Assembly (NCBI RefSeq): GCF_003675385.1
Contig: NZ_RCWZ01000005.1
Coordinates: 992,001 to 1,056,000 of the forward strand
DNA: 64,000 bases
Source: Mucilaginibacter kameinonensis
GTDB lineage: Bacteria > Bacteroidota > Bacteroidia > Sphingobacteriales > Sphingobacteriaceae
Direction of reading: 5' to 3'
The position numbers and the translations under genes are program-made. This document shows positions 27,282 to 36,561 of this stretch, piece by piece; positions within the stretch are counted from its first letter, which is position 1; the number at the start of each line of letters is the position of its first letter. The notes under the pieces are model-generated. The model was not told the DNA's origin. It worked only from the letters and a program-made list of their open reading frames with translations, and ran no database searches.

Positions 27282-28226
27282 ATGAAAATCTCTAACGAAA
27301 CCAAAATTGGTGCACTTACGGCCATTGCAATTACTATACTCATATTAGGTTACAGTTATTTACGCGGTAATGATATTTTTTCGGGATCAAATAAATACTA
27401 CGCTATCTATAATAGTGTTGAAGGCCTTACCGTTTCAAAACCTGTTTTGGTAAACGGCTTCCAGATAGGACGCATCTCTAAAATGCAACTTCAGCCTGAC
27501 GGCCGTACCGTAGTTGAATTTAAAATTGAACCGGATGTAGTTGTACCAAAAAACACCCTTGCTAAACTTGAAAGTACTGATTTGTTAGGCAGCAAAGCCA
27601 TAGTTTTTGAGTTAGGGAACAGCAATGTACCTGCCGAAGATAAAGACACACTTAAAGCCGATATTCAGGGCAGCCTTGCAGAAAGCCTGCAACCAATACA
27701 AAAAAAGGCGGAGCTGTTAATCACTAAGCTTGATTCATCTTTAACAGCTGTAAACAAGATCCTGAACCCTAACTTTCAGAAAAACATCGATCGCAGTTTC
27801 ATGAGCATCGCCAACTCTTTGCAAACGCTTGAAGGAACTACCAAAAAGATCGATCATCTTGTTGGGGCACAAAGCAGCCATATCGATGCCATACTTTCTA
27901 ATGCCGAAGTGGTATCGGGCAACTTAAAAACAAGTACAGCACACCTTAACGGCATGACGGCCAACTTTGAAAAAGTAAGTAATGATGTGGCTGCTGCCAA
28001 CCTGAAACAAACGCTTGATAACGCAAACAAAGCCATGGCCGATTTACAGGCAACCATCGCTAAGATCAACGCAGGTCAGGGTTCATTGGGTTTATTGCTT
28101 AACGACGATAAAATGTACAAAAACCTTACTGATGCATCAAACAACCTCAATAACCTGTTTATTGATTTGAAAGCGCATCCAAAACGCTACGTAAGCTTCT
28201 CAGTATTCGGCGGTAAAAAAGATTAA
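27282..28226 (+). CDS. MlaD/MCE-domain lipid transport substrate-binding protein
   Basis: 314 residues. One N-terminal membrane helix (about 9-27, GALTAIAITILILGYSYL), an MCE domain (about 38-115, YYAIYNSVEGLTVSKPVLVNGFQIGRI and LGSKAIVFELG), then a long helical tail (about 130-300) likely to form a periplasmic coiled tube. MCE proteins move phospholipids between inner and outer membranes. No permease (MlaE) or ATPase (MlaF) gene is adjacent. Start is 111 nt after the amidase stop. Confidence 0.93.
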   Translation: MKISNETKIGALTAIAITILILGYSYLRGNDIFSGSNKYYAIYNSVEGLTVSKPVLVNGFQIGRISKMQLQPDGRTVVEFKIEPDVVVPKNTLAKLESTDLLGSKAIVFELGNSNVPAEDKDTLKADIQGSLAESLQPIQKKAELLITKLDSSLTAVNKILNPNFQKNIDRSFMSIANSLQTLEGTTKKIDHLVGAQSSHIDAILSNAEVVSGNLKTSTAHLNGMTANFEKVSNDVAAANLKQTLDNANKAMADLQATIAKINAGQGSLGLLLNDDKMYKNLTDASNNLNNLFIDLKAHPKRYVSFSVFGGKKD

Positions 28227-28231
28227 GAGAA

Positions 28232-28276
28232 TATTCTTGCTTTTGGCTTTATGCCTTAAGCTTTCAGCTTTATTCT
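28232..28276. repeat. Word repeat of GCTTTA type between convergent genes
   Basis: CTTGCTTTTGGCTTTATGCC, TTAAGCTTTCAGCTTTATTC: four to five stuttered copies of a GCTTTA word, with AAGCTT centred near 28260. It fills the gap between the mlaD-like and rnz genes. Confidence 0.55.
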
Positions 28277-29184
28277 ATAAAAAAGGTTTTCCCCTCAATT
28301 GCAAGTTCAGTTGAGGGGAAATTTATTTTAGCCTCGTCCAGTAACTCGTTCAGGGTTTTATAACGGGCCGAAAAATGACCAATAAGCAACTTCTTGGCAT
28401 TGGTTTTTAAAGCTATCTCTCCTGCCTGTAATGCTGTAGTGTGATGGGTTATAACAGCCCTGTCAAGCATATCATTTAAAAAGGTAGCCTCGTGATATAG
28501 CAGCGTTGCGTTGGCAATTTGGGCAAAGTAGCTTTCATTATACATCGTATCGGAGCAGTAAGCATAAGTTTTTGGCTCCGCCGAATCAATAGTTAAATCT
28601 TCATTTTTGTAGACATTCCCCTTCTCATCAGTATAATCACCGCCTTTTTTTAATATCGAGTAATAGGCTACGGAGATATCAAGGTTTTCAATTTTCTCTT
28701 TGATCAGTTTGCGGAGCCGTTTCTTTTCCCTAAATAAAAAACCGGTGCAGGCAATACGATGATCGAGCGGTATGGTTTCAATAGTAACATCATTATTGCT
28801 GATCACCACCTCCCTTTGTTGCGCATTAGTAAAAACATATTCAATAGGGAATTGAAGCTCGGTATCTGAATATCTTAACTGCAGATCAATGATCTCCTTC
28901 AATGGTTCGGGGCAAACCAGCTTAAGCCCCTTTTTACGCCCGTTGAGGTGCATGGACGATAATAAACCTACCAGGCCTAAGTAATGATCGCCGTGAAGAT
29001 GACTGATGAAAATATGATCAATGCGACTGGCCTTGACGTCAAAGCGGAGCATTTGTTGCTGCGTGCCCTCGCCGCAGTCTATTAAATACAGGCGCTCATT
29101 GATATTGAGCACCTGTGAAGTGGGATTTCTGTTAAAGATGGGGGTTGCGGAGCTGCTTCCAAGTATTGTTACCTCAAATTTCAT
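28270..29184 (-). CDS. rnz: Ribonuclease Z
   Basis: 304 residues. Metallo-beta-lactamase fold with the zinc motif HLHGDH at 62-67, the AxDT-type motif in YCSDTMYNES and late histidines in EATFLND, HHTTALQAGEIA and LLIGHFSARY. It cuts the 3' trailer from tRNA precursors. It follows the STAS gene by 22 nt and ends the phoH-purC-STAS-rnz transcript. Confidence 0.96.
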   Translation of the reverse strand: MKFEVTILGSSSATPIFNRNPTSQVLNINERLYLIDCGEGTQQQMLRFDVKASRIDHIFISHLHGDHYLGLVGLLSSMHLNGRKKGLKLVCPEPLKEIIDLQLRYSDTELQFPIEYVFTNAQQREVVISNNDVTIETIPLDHRIACTGFLFREKKRLRKLIKEKIENLDISVAYYSILKKGGDYTDEKGNVYKNEDLTIDSAEPKTYAYCSDTMYNESYFAQIANATLLYHEATFLNDMLDRAVITHHTTALQAGEIALKTNAKKLLIGHFSARYKTLNELLDEAKINFPSTELAIEGKTFFIE

Positions 29185-29206
29185 AATAGGTAAACAATCA
29201 AATGGT

Positions 29207-29584
29207 TTATCTTGCTTCCTTTTTTAACTCTTTTTCAATCTCTTCCATAAAAATAAGATCGACACCTTCTTCGGCAGTTGGCACAATGGTTAAAACATTA
29301 TCCAATTGTGATATGGTTATTAAACGTGCAACTGCATCATTTAAACCTGCCAGAATGAAGGAACCTGTAGCATTTTTACACAAGCGATGACCAACCAGTA
29401 AACTGCTTAAACCTGATGAATCGGCATATTTAACTTGCGACAAGTCAAGAATGATGTTGCGCTGACCTTCGGTATTGATCAGTATCAATTCAGATTTTAA
29501 CTGAGGAGTTACTATTGAATTTAATTTTGATTCATTAAGCTTCAATAATATATATTTCTCGTGTTTATCTACAGTAAATTTCAT
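29207..29584 (-). CDS. STAS-domain anti-sigma-factor antagonist-like protein
   Basis: 125 residues forming one STAS domain, SpoIIAA/RsbV type, with the phosphorylatable serine region in VKYADSSGLSSLLVGHRL (about 66-83). A short C-terminal tail (EEIEKELKKEAR) is charged. Such proteins bind anti-sigma kinases when unphosphorylated; no kinase or phosphatase partner is in the window. It precedes rnz, with 22 nt between, in an arrangement common in Bacteroidota. Confidence 0.92.
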   Translation of the reverse strand: MKFTVDKHEKYILLKLNESKLNSIVTPQLKSELILINTEGQRNIILDLSQVKYADSSGLSSLLVGHRLCKNATGSFILAGLNDAVARLITISQLDNVLTIVPTAEEGVDLIFMEEIEKELKKEAR

Positions 29585-29634
29585 TCTTATTAAATTTAAT
29601 AAGCTAAGATAAATATTTTATGGATATTTTAAAA

Positions 29635-30579
29635 TTACATAACACTCAAGGCGTTATTAATTGCTGTTTCAACACGGGTTAGTACACTGCCTTCGGCAGG
29701 TTTAACAAATGCCTCGCCAATAATCTTTTCATAAAGCTCAATATAGCGCTCAGATATCGAATTAACAATCTCCTCGGTCATAACCGGTACCACCTGTCCG
29801 TCTTTACCCTGGAAACCATTTTCGATAAGCCATCTGCGTACAAACTCTTTCGAAAGCTGTTTTTGCGGTTCACCTTTTTGCTGGCGTTCTTCGTACCCTT
29901 CTTTATAAAAATATCTTGATGAATCAGGTGTGTGGATCTCGTCAATCAGGTAAATCTGACCGTCAACCTTACCAAATTCATATTTGGTATCAACCAATAT
30001 TAAACCTTGTTTAGCTGCAATTTCGGTGCCGCGTTTAAACAGCGCCTGGGTATAAGCTTCAAGTTTCACATAATCTTCTTCAGATACAATACCTCTTGCC
30101 AGGATTTCCTCGCGTGAAATATCTTCATCGTGCCCTACAGATGCTTTTGTAGTTGGCGTAATGATTGGCTCGGGCAGGATATCGTTTTCTTTTAACCCTT
30201 CAGGCAAAGCTACACCGCATACGTGGTGCCTGCCTGCGGCATACTCGCGTGCGGCATGACCGGCAAGGTAACCGCGGATCACCATCTCCACCTTAAACGG
30301 CTCACAGATACGGCCAATGGTAACACTTGGATCCGGAACTGAAATAACCCAGTTTGGAACGATATCTTTGGTAGCTTCCAGAAAGCGGGCAGCAATTTGG
30401 TTAAGCACCTGGCCTTTATAAGGAATAGCCTCGGGCAGTACAACATCAAAGGCTGAGATGCGGTCACTAACAACCATGGCCAGGTATTTATTATCTATAG
30501 TATAAACATCGCGTACTTTCCCCTTATAAAAAGCAGTTTGTCCCGGAAAGTTAAAATGTGTTTCTTTTATTGCGTTCAT
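29635..30579 (-). CDS. purC: Phosphoribosylaminoimidazole-succinocarboxamide synthase
   Basis: 314 residues from ATG 30579 (MNAIKETHFNFPGQTAFYKGKVRDVY). SAICAR synthetase signatures: GKVRDVYTIDNKYLAMVVSDRISAFDVVLPE, VEMVIRGYLAGHAAREYAAG, LVDTKYEFG and IDEIHTPDSSRY. It is step 8 of de novo purine synthesis. The frame is open upstream to 30627, but those 16 codons read through an intergenic inverted repeat and should not be taken as protein. The family's about 300-residue length fits the shorter start. Confidence 0.97.
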   Translation of the reverse strand: MNAIKETHFNFPGQTAFYKGKVRDVYTIDNKYLAMVVSDRISAFDVVLPEAIPYKGQVLNQIAARFLEATKDIVPNWVISVPDPSVTIGRICEPFKVEMVIRGYLAGHAAREYAAGRHHVCGVALPEGLKENDILPEPIITPTTKASVGHDEDISREEILARGIVSEEDYVKLEAYTQALFKRGTEIAAKQGLILVDTKYEFGKVDGQIYLIDEIHTPDSSRYFYKEGYEERQQKGEPQKQLSKEFVRRWLIENGFQGKDGQVVPVMTEEIVNSISERYIELYEKIIGEAFVKPAEGSVLTRVETAINNALSVM

Positions 30580-30580
30580 T

Positions 30581-30662
30581 GTTTTTAGTTCATGGTTGAT
30601 AGTTGATAGTTCATAGCTGATTTGCATTTTTACTATGAACTATCAACCATGAACTATAAACT
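30581..30662. repeat. Inverted word repeat (GTTCATGGTTGATAGTT) between phoH and purC
   Basis: Left AGTTCATGGTTGATAGTTG (30588-30606) plus GATAGTTCATAGC; right ACTATGAACTATCAACCATG and AACTATAAAC (30633-30662), their complement. Forms a hairpin just upstream of the purC start. Confidence 0.8.
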
Positions 30663-30671
30663 AATCGCTAA

Positions 30672-31637
30672 TTACTGTATATCCCCGTAGGCTTCTAATA
30701 TTCGTTTTACTAATTTGTGCCTTACCACGTCCTCACCGCTCAGGTATACTATTTCGATGCCTTTAATATCGGTCAGGATCCTTAAAGCGGTATGTAAGCC
30801 CGACTGTTGTTTTTTAGGTAAATCTATCTGGGTTACGTCGCCGGTTACTATGAATTTGGCTGATGGCCCCATACGGGTCAGGAACATTTTCAGCTGCATA
30901 TCGGTAGCATTCTGGGCTTCGTCCAAAATAACAAAACAGTTATCAAGGGTACGGCCACGCATAAATGCCAGCGGAGCAATTTCGATAGTACGGTTCTCCA
31001 GGTAAACCTTAAGTTTCTCGGCCGGAATCATGTCGTCAAGCGCGTCATATAAAGGCCTCAGGTAAGGGTCGATCTTTTCTTTAAGGTCGCCCGGTAAAAA
31101 ACCAAGGTTCTCCCCTGCTTCAACCGCCGGCCGGGTTAATATGATACGTTTAATTTCTTTGTTCTTTAACGCCCTTACCGCCAAAGCAACAGCAGTATAA
31201 GTTTTACCCGTACCGGCAGGCCCAATAGCAAACAGGATATCGCTTTTGTTAATGCTATCAACCATACGACGCTGATTGGTTGTACGCGCCCTAACCATAA
31301 TACCGTTAGGTCCAAATACAATAACCTCGCCGCTTGCAAACTTATCGGCAGTAGCCGGCTCAGCATTTGCAACGTTGTTGCTGGCCTTTGAACCCAGGAT
31401 CCGCTCAAGGTCGGTTATGTTGAGGTTTTCAAATTTCTCAACATGATTTATCAGGTGAGTGAATTTTTCCTGAAAAATATTCAATTCATTATCATCGCCC
31501 AAAACTTTTACTTCACTGCCTCTGGCAACTATTTTAAGCTTGGGGTATTGCTTCTTAATGATCTCAAAATGATCATTATTCGGGCCCCACAATACTGCAG
31601 GGTTTACGTTTTCAATTGATAGCTTAAGCTCGTTCAA
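30672..31637 (-). CDS. phoH: PhoH family ATPase
   Basis: 321 residues. N-terminal KH-like segment (about 1-80), then a P-loop ATPase: Walker A GPAGTGKTYTAVAL near 138-151, the PhoH signature TRPAVEAGENLGFLPGDLKEKIDPYLRPLYD, and Walker B FVILDEAQN. This matches the PhoH/YbeZ type linked to RNA metabolism, usually next to the endonuclease gene ybeY, which is not adjacent here. First gene of a minus-strand run phoH-purC-STAS-rnz; divergent from the SAM hydrolase gene. Confidence 0.95.
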   Translation of the reverse strand: MNELKLSIENVNPAVLWGPNNDHFEIIKKQYPKLKIVARGSEVKVLGDDNELNIFQEKFTHLINHVEKFENLNITDLERILGSKASNNVANAEPATADKFASGEVIVFGPNGIMVRARTTNQRRMVDSINKSDILFAIGPAGTGKTYTAVALAVRALKNKEIKRIILTRPAVEAGENLGFLPGDLKEKIDPYLRPLYDALDDMIPAEKLKVYLENRTIEIAPLAFMRGRTLDNCFVILDEAQNATDMQLKMFLTRMGPSAKFIVTGDVTQIDLPKKQQSGLHTALRILTDIKGIEIVYLSGEDVVRHKLVKRILEAYGDIQ

Positions 31638-31739
31638 TACTAATTTGATTTTTTAGTTACAGATTTTTATGAATTAAAAATTGAATATTTGTAGCTTCAA
31701 ATGCTACTACAAGATTAGCAATAAATATTTATAAAATTA

Positions 31740-32516
31740 ATGGCAATTATAACATTAACTACTGATTTAGGCGATAAAGATATTTACCAGGCTGCGTTAA
31801 AAGGCAGTATCTACAAATTGTTGCCTACAGTAAATATTGTTGATATTACCAACAACGTAGCCGCATTTAACGTACAGCAGGCTGCTTTTATACTTAAAAA
31901 CAGTTTCCACTATTTTCCGGAAGATACCGTGCACCTTATTGGTATTGATACTGTTTATAACGACCATACCAAGTATCTCGCCATTCGATATAAAAAGCAC
32001 TATTTTGTAGGAGCAGATAATGGCATTTTTTCGCTAATGTTTGATGAGGCACCGGAAGAGATTGTAGAGATCAACATTATGCAGGACCTAAAATTCCTGC
32101 ACTTTCCGCTGGCAGACGTGTTCGTAAAAACAGCCTGCCATTTGGCCAAAGGCGGGAAGCTTGATGAAATAGGTTTGCCTGTAAATGATATCGAAAACAA
32201 AATGAATTTACAGCCTGTTATCGAAAAAAACCTGATCAAAGGCGTAGTGATTTATATCGATTCATTTCAGAATGTGATAACCAATATCACCAAAGAGTTT
32301 TTTAACAACGTCCAGCAAGGCAGACGTTTTGTGCTCAACTTTAAGCGTAACGAAACTATTAACCACCTTAGCTGGCATTATAACGAAGTACCCGTTGGCG
32401 AAAAACTTTGCTTGTTCGGTATTAGCGACCACCTTGAAATTGCTATCAATAAAGGCAATGCAAGTGGTTTGTTGGGCCTTAACCTTAACGATAAGGTGAT
32501 CATAGAATTTCAATAA
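31740..32516 (+). CDS. DUF62-type S-adenosyl-L-methionine hydrolase
   Basis: 258 residues. Fluorinase/chlorinase/DUF62 superfamily: TLTTDLGDKDIYQAALKG (the family's TDxG-type start), HLIGIDTVYNDH, HYFVGADNGIFSLMF and LFGISDHLEIAINKGNAS. The hydrolase branch turns SAM into adenosine and methionine using water activated by an Asp/Arg/His set; halogenase-specific loops are not evident. Physiological role is debated. Heads a plus-strand run with a coiled-coil protein (15 nt away) and an ABC exporter (29 nt further). Confidence 0.93.
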   Translation: MAIITLTTDLGDKDIYQAALKGSIYKLLPTVNIVDITNNVAAFNVQQAAFILKNSFHYFPEDTVHLIGIDTVYNDHTKYLAIRYKKHYFVGADNGIFSLMFDEAPEEIVEINIMQDLKFLHFPLADVFVKTACHLAKGGKLDEIGLPVNDIENKMNLQPVIEKNLIKGVVIYIDSFQNVITNITKEFFNNVQQGRRFVLNFKRNETINHLSWHYNEVPVGEKLCLFGISDHLEIAINKGNASGLLGLNLNDKVIIEFQ

Positions 32517-32531
32517 TCACTGATTGATAAA

Positions 32532-33059
32532 ATGAAGAAAATCGCTTTACTTGTTGCATTTTTAATAATAGGATCAACTTCATTATTTGCCCAAAGTGCC
32601 GTTAATTCCGACTCGGTGGCCTACCAGTTACAGCGTCAGAAAATAAACAACATGCTGGCTGCCCGTAAGCAAAAATTTGGGCAGTATGAGCAAAGTCTCG
32701 GGCAGCATACGGGCATTTTTGGCTTTCAAACCAAAGATGACATCCGCCGGTCGGCGGGCATTTTAATGGATATTGCCAAAACGGACGATGCCATTTTTAA
32801 AGAGCTTAAAATCCTGCTTGAGTACCGCGATTTTCTGCAAAAACAAATCCAGAGTCATAGTCACGAAACCGAGAGTGCTAACTCTGATTATCTTAAAGTT
32901 ATTGCTCATTTACAGCAACAAAACAGCAAGCTCAAACAACAGTTAACAGCATCAGAACAGCGCCTTAGTACCCGCCAAACCATATTTATGATAGTGATAC
33001 TTTTCATGGGTGCGTCAATTTTGTTACTCATGTTCCGAAAAACCCGTGTTAAAGCGTAA
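32532..33059 (+). CDS. Periplasmic coiled-coil protein with C-terminal membrane helix
   Basis: 175 residues, no family recognised. Signal peptide about 1-21 (ending SLFAQ), a helical body, a coiled coil near 105-145 (YLKVIAHLQQQNSKLKQQLTASEQRL) and a membrane helix near 150-170 (FMIVILFMGASILLLMF) with a short basic tail. Topology suggests the body is periplasmic and anchored at the C-terminus. Tight spacing to both neighbours implies co-transcription with the SAM hydrolase and ABC exporter genes. Confidence 0.8.
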   Translation: MKKIALLVAFLIIGSTSLFAQSAVNSDSVAYQLQRQKINNMLAARKQKFGQYEQSLGQHTGIFGFQTKDDIRRSAGILMDIAKTDDAIFKELKILLEYRDFLQKQIQSHSHETESANSDYLKVIAHLQQQNSKLKQQLTASEQRLSTRQTIFMIVILFMGASILLLMFRKTRVKA

Positions 33060-33088
33060 ATTCGCGGCTTAAACACGAAAACGTATAC

Positions 33089-34921
33089 ATGGCAAGAGGA
33101 CGACTGAATAGTGGCAGCAAGGCAGAAGCAGAATTACCTAAAGCAAAAATAAACCGGAGCAGCCTGCGTAATGTAGCAAAATTGCTCACTTACCTGAAAC
33201 CTTACCGCTTGAAATTTATTGCAGGATTAGTATTCCTGTTCCTGTCCAGCCTTGTAGGTCTGGCATTCCCTGCAATTTTGGGTGCGTTAATTGATGCGGC
33301 ACAAGGCATATATAAATACAAATATCTGCCGCACGGATTAAATGCCATAGCCATAATGGGTTTCATTATTTTGTTTGCCCAGGCATTCGTATCGTTTTTC
33401 AGGGTGGTTTGGTTTGTACAGGTAGCCGAAAAATCATTGGCCGATATCAGGCGCGATACTTACTTCAAACTTATTACCTTGCCCATGAACTTTTTCGCCA
33501 ACCGCCGAGTTGGTGAACTGAACAGCCGCATTTCTGCCGATCTATCCCAGATTCAGGATACCCTTACCACTACTTTTGCCGAAATGATCCGCCAGTTGGT
33601 GATCATGGTGGGGAGCACTACCCTACTGGCTATTGTATCTATAAAATTGACGCTTGCGCTGTTGGCTATTTTACCTTTCCTGGTTGCCTTTGCTGTATTC
33701 TTCGGGCGCTTTATCCGTAAGCTATCACGCGAAGCGCAGGATAAATTAGCCGAATCAAATACCATAGTTGAAGAAACCCTTCAAGGCATTGCTAATGTAA
33801 AAGCTTTTGTTAACGAAGCTTATGAAGCTAATCGTTACGATAAAATATTACGTAAAGTAGTGAACATAGCCGTTCGTGGCGCTAAATTTAGGGGCACATT
33901 TGCCTCATTTATTGTATTTTGCCTATTCGGAACCTTTGTTGGTGTTATTTGGTACGGCTCGGTGCTGGTTGCAAATCATGAAATTTACGTTGGTGATCTG
34001 ACCACCTTTATCATGTATTCGATATTTGTTGGTGCTGCCATGGGTAGCTTCCCCGACTTATATGCCAACTTGCAGAAAGCCGTAGGTGCCAGCGAACGTG
34101 TATTGGAAATACTTGGCGAACAAGGTGAAGACATTTCAATGATTGAAAGCAATAATGCTGTCAAACAAACCATAAAAGGCGACGTGGCATTTAACGATGT
34201 GGTATTTGCTTACCCATCCCGCCCGGAAATAACCGTATTAAAAGGAATTTCATTTAGTGCCGATGCAGGGCAGCGTGTAGCCATTGTTGGCCCAAGTGGT
34301 TCGGGAAAATCAACCATGGCTTCATTGATTCTGCAGTTTTATCATCCGCAAAGCGGCAACATTTTGTTTGATGGCAAATCTGCCGATAATTATTCCTTAA
34401 CTGATATCCGTAACCAGGTAGCTATTGTTCCGCAGGATGTATTGTTGTTTGGCGGTACTATTATGGAAAACATTGCTTATGGCCGTTTAAATGCCACAAA
34501 AGAAGATATCATACAAGCAGCTAAACGAGCCAATGCACACCAATTTATTTCATCATTCCCCGAAGGTTATGAAACCGTTGTAGGCGAGCGTGGCGTAAAA
34601 CTATCCGGCGGTCAGCGGCAGCGTATTGCAATTGCCAGGGCATTGCTTAAAAACCCATCCATACTGATACTTGATGAGGCTACTTCATCGTTAGACTCCG
34701 AATCGGAACGCCTGGTACAGGAAGCGTTGGAAGAGCTGATGAAGAACAGGACTTCCATCATTATAGCTCATCGTTTATCAACCATTCGCGAAGCCGATAA
34801 AATAGTAGTACTTGAAAAAGGTAACATTATTGAAAGCGGCAGCCACGCTGAACTTATTAGCAACGAACAGGGACTGTATCGTTACCTAAGTCAGCTTCAG
34901 TTCGAAAGCAGCCAGGCCTGA
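33089..34921 (+). CDS. ABC exporter (MsbA/multidrug type), fused permease and ATPase
   Basis: 610 residues: six-helix type 1 exporter domain (about 35-330), then the nucleotide-binding domain with Walker A GPSGSGKST near 402, Q-loop VAIVPQDVLLFGG, signature LSGGQRQRIAIARAL, Walker B SILILDEATSSLD and H-loop IIAHRLSTI. It would act as a homodimer moving lipids or drugs outward. A basic N-terminus (MARGRLNSGSKAEAELPKAK) precedes the first helix. The substrate cannot be assigned; an essential MsbA role is possible. Confidence 0.93.
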   Translation: MARGRLNSGSKAEAELPKAKINRSSLRNVAKLLTYLKPYRLKFIAGLVFLFLSSLVGLAFPAILGALIDAAQGIYKYKYLPHGLNAIAIMGFIILFAQAFVSFFRVVWFVQVAEKSLADIRRDTYFKLITLPMNFFANRRVGELNSRISADLSQIQDTLTTTFAEMIRQLVIMVGSTTLLAIVSIKLTLALLAILPFLVAFAVFFGRFIRKLSREAQDKLAESNTIVEETLQGIANVKAFVNEAYEANRYDKILRKVVNIAVRGAKFRGTFASFIVFCLFGTFVGVIWYGSVLVANHEIYVGDLTTFIMYSIFVGAAMGSFPDLYANLQKAVGASERVLEILGEQGEDISMIESNNAVKQTIKGDVAFNDVVFAYPSRPEITVLKGISFSADAGQRVAIVGPSGSGKSTMASLILQFYHPQSGNILFDGKSADNYSLTDIRNQVAIVPQDVLLFGGTIMENIAYGRLNATKEDIIQAAKRANAHQFISSFPEGYETVVGERGVKLSGGQRQRIAIARALLKNPSILILDEATSSLDSESERLVQEALEELMKNRTSIIIAHRLSTIREADKIVVLEKGNIIESGSHAELISNEQGLYRYLSQLQFESSQA

Positions 34922-34974
34922 TTAGCTTGCTCAGATTAATTCGGCATATGTCAGAACTTATAGCCGATTAATCC

Positions 34975-35004
34975 GTTTACACTCGCAGTAAAACGAGTGT
35001 AAAC
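34975..35004. terminator. Hairpin after the ABC exporter gene
   Basis: Perfect 11-bp stem GTTTACACTCG (34975-34985) with 34994-35004. A weaker hairpin (ATTAATTCGGC with GCCGATTAAT) lies just before it, around 34935-34971. No T run; likely transcript-end structures. Confidence 0.5.
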
Positions 35005-35086
35005 TGCTATATTCACAAATTAAAGATTACTTATAACGTAATATAATTATCGATACCGCCCCGGGGATGCGTATCACTTATAAAAA

Positions 35087-36487
35087 ATGAAACTAACTAT
35101 ACACGGGGCGGCCCGTCAGGTTACCGGAAGCATGCATTTGCTTGAGGTTGGCCAATATAAAATTTTGGTGGATTGCGGGCTGGATTATGAAAAGGACCGC
35201 AGTGTAATATCCAACGAAAACTTTCCCTTTAACCCCGAAACCATTGATGTGGTTGTGCTTACCCATGCCCATATCGACCATTCAGGAAACCTGCCCACCC
35301 TGATCCGTTTGGGCTTTGACGGGCAGATACTTTGCACCTCTCCTACTGCCGATTTAACAGAATTGCTCCTGCTTGATTCCGTAAACCTGTTTATGCGGAA
35401 AGCTGGCGAAAGGAACAAACACCACAGGCGCGGCAGAGGTAAGCACAGCAGCCACGTGCAACCGTTGTATTTGCAAAAACACGTAATGGATACAGTTGAG
35501 CGTTTTGTTACCATAGGCTTCAACAAACCTTTCCGTATCACCGGCGATATCGAATTAACTTTTGTACCCGTTGGTCACCTGTTAGGTGCTGCGGCAGCAG
35601 TATTTAAAATAAACGACAAAGGCGAAGAAAAATCAATTGCCTTTACGGGCGACATCGGCAGGAAAAATTACCCTGTATTAAACGATCCTCAGCCCCTGCC
35701 CCCGGTAGATTTCCTGGTATCAGAAGCTACCTACGGTGGCCGCTATCACAGTAAAGACAAAACCGTTGAACAAACCCTGATAGAGGTTATTGAAAAGGCC
35801 TGTATTAAAGAACAGGGGCGTTTAATTATCCCTGCGTTTAGCATCGGGCGTACGCAATCATTGGTATATACTTTAAATAAGATCTTTAGTACCGGGCTCC
35901 TACCTCCTGTAAAGGTATTTGTGGATAGTCCGATGGCTACACAAGCTACTGAAGTGTTCAGGAAATACCATAGCCATGTAAACCAGGAAGCTCAGGAATT
36001 TTACCAGAAACGCGGTGACGAATTTGAGTTTGATAACCTCACCTACGTAGAAACCCTTAAGGATAGCCGGCAGATCTCTAATTATTGGGAACCTTGTATC
36101 ATCATATCATCTGCAGGGATGCTTGAAGGCGGACGTATACAGGACCATCTTTTTTATAACATCCAGAATTACTACGCTACCATCCTATTCATAGGCTATT
36201 GCGCCAAGGGAACTTTAGGACACCGCTTGTTGCGTGGCGATTCCATTGTACACATCAAAGACCGTGAACTGTCTGTTTACGCAACCATAAAACAAACCGA
36301 CGTACTAAGTGCTCATGGCGATCATGATGACATCATGAATACCGTAAAAGCTATTGACAAGGCAAAACTAAAACATATATTCCTGGTACATGGCGAAGGT
36401 GAAAGTATGCAGTTATTGGCTAATGACCTGGAAAAGGAAGGCTATGGTGTGACTATGCCTGAGAAAGGTGTAAGTTATATTATATAA
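35087..36487 (+). CDS. Beta-CASP metallo-beta-lactamase ribonuclease
   Basis: 466 residues. MBL zinc motif THAHIDHSG (His60, His62, Asp64, His65), further ligands in PVGHLLGAAA and TGDIGRK, and the beta-CASP insertion (about 210-390) with RLIIPAFSIGRTQSLVYTL, VFVDSPMA and SSAGMLEGGRI; a final His in LSAHGDHDDIM. The family is related to the CPSF-73 and archaeal aCPSF type of RNA exo/endonucleases. Probably cytoplasmic RNA processing. Not RNase J, which has a different C-terminal region. Monocistronic. Confidence 0.94.
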   Translation: MKLTIHGAARQVTGSMHLLEVGQYKILVDCGLDYEKDRSVISNENFPFNPETIDVVVLTHAHIDHSGNLPTLIRLGFDGQILCTSPTADLTELLLLDSVNLFMRKAGERNKHHRRGRGKHSSHVQPLYLQKHVMDTVERFVTIGFNKPFRITGDIELTFVPVGHLLGAAAAVFKINDKGEEKSIAFTGDIGRKNYPVLNDPQPLPPVDFLVSEATYGGRYHSKDKTVEQTLIEVIEKACIKEQGRLIIPAFSIGRTQSLVYTLNKIFSTGLLPPVKVFVDSPMATQATEVFRKYHSHVNQEAQEFYQKRGDEFEFDNLTYVETLKDSRQISNYWEPCIIISSAGMLEGGRIQDHLFYNIQNYYATILFIGYCAKGTLGHRLLRGDSIVHIKDRELSVYATIKQTDVLSAHGDHDDIMNTVKAIDKAKLKHIFLVHGEGESMQLLANDLEKEGYGVTMPEKGVSYII

Positions 36488-36494
36488 AATACCT

Positions 36495-36534
36495 GCGGCA
36501 GCTTTTTTTAATTCTTTTTATGGAACTCTGCCGC
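36495..36534. repeat. Hairpin GCGGCAG/CTGCCGC with T-run loop
   Basis: GCGGCAG (36495-36501) pairs with CTGCCGC (36528-36534). The segment GCGGCAGCTTTTTTT recurs at 37441-37455, so copies of it bracket the 234-aa gene. Confidence 0.55.
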
Positions 36535-36561
36535 TAAATGCATCATGGTAAATAAACTATC

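Noticed and set aside
31680..31716. TTTGTAGC/GCTACTACAA dyad between phoH and the SAM hydrolase gene as a regulator site
   Set aside because: It resembles a common intergenic repeat and no partner regulator is evident.
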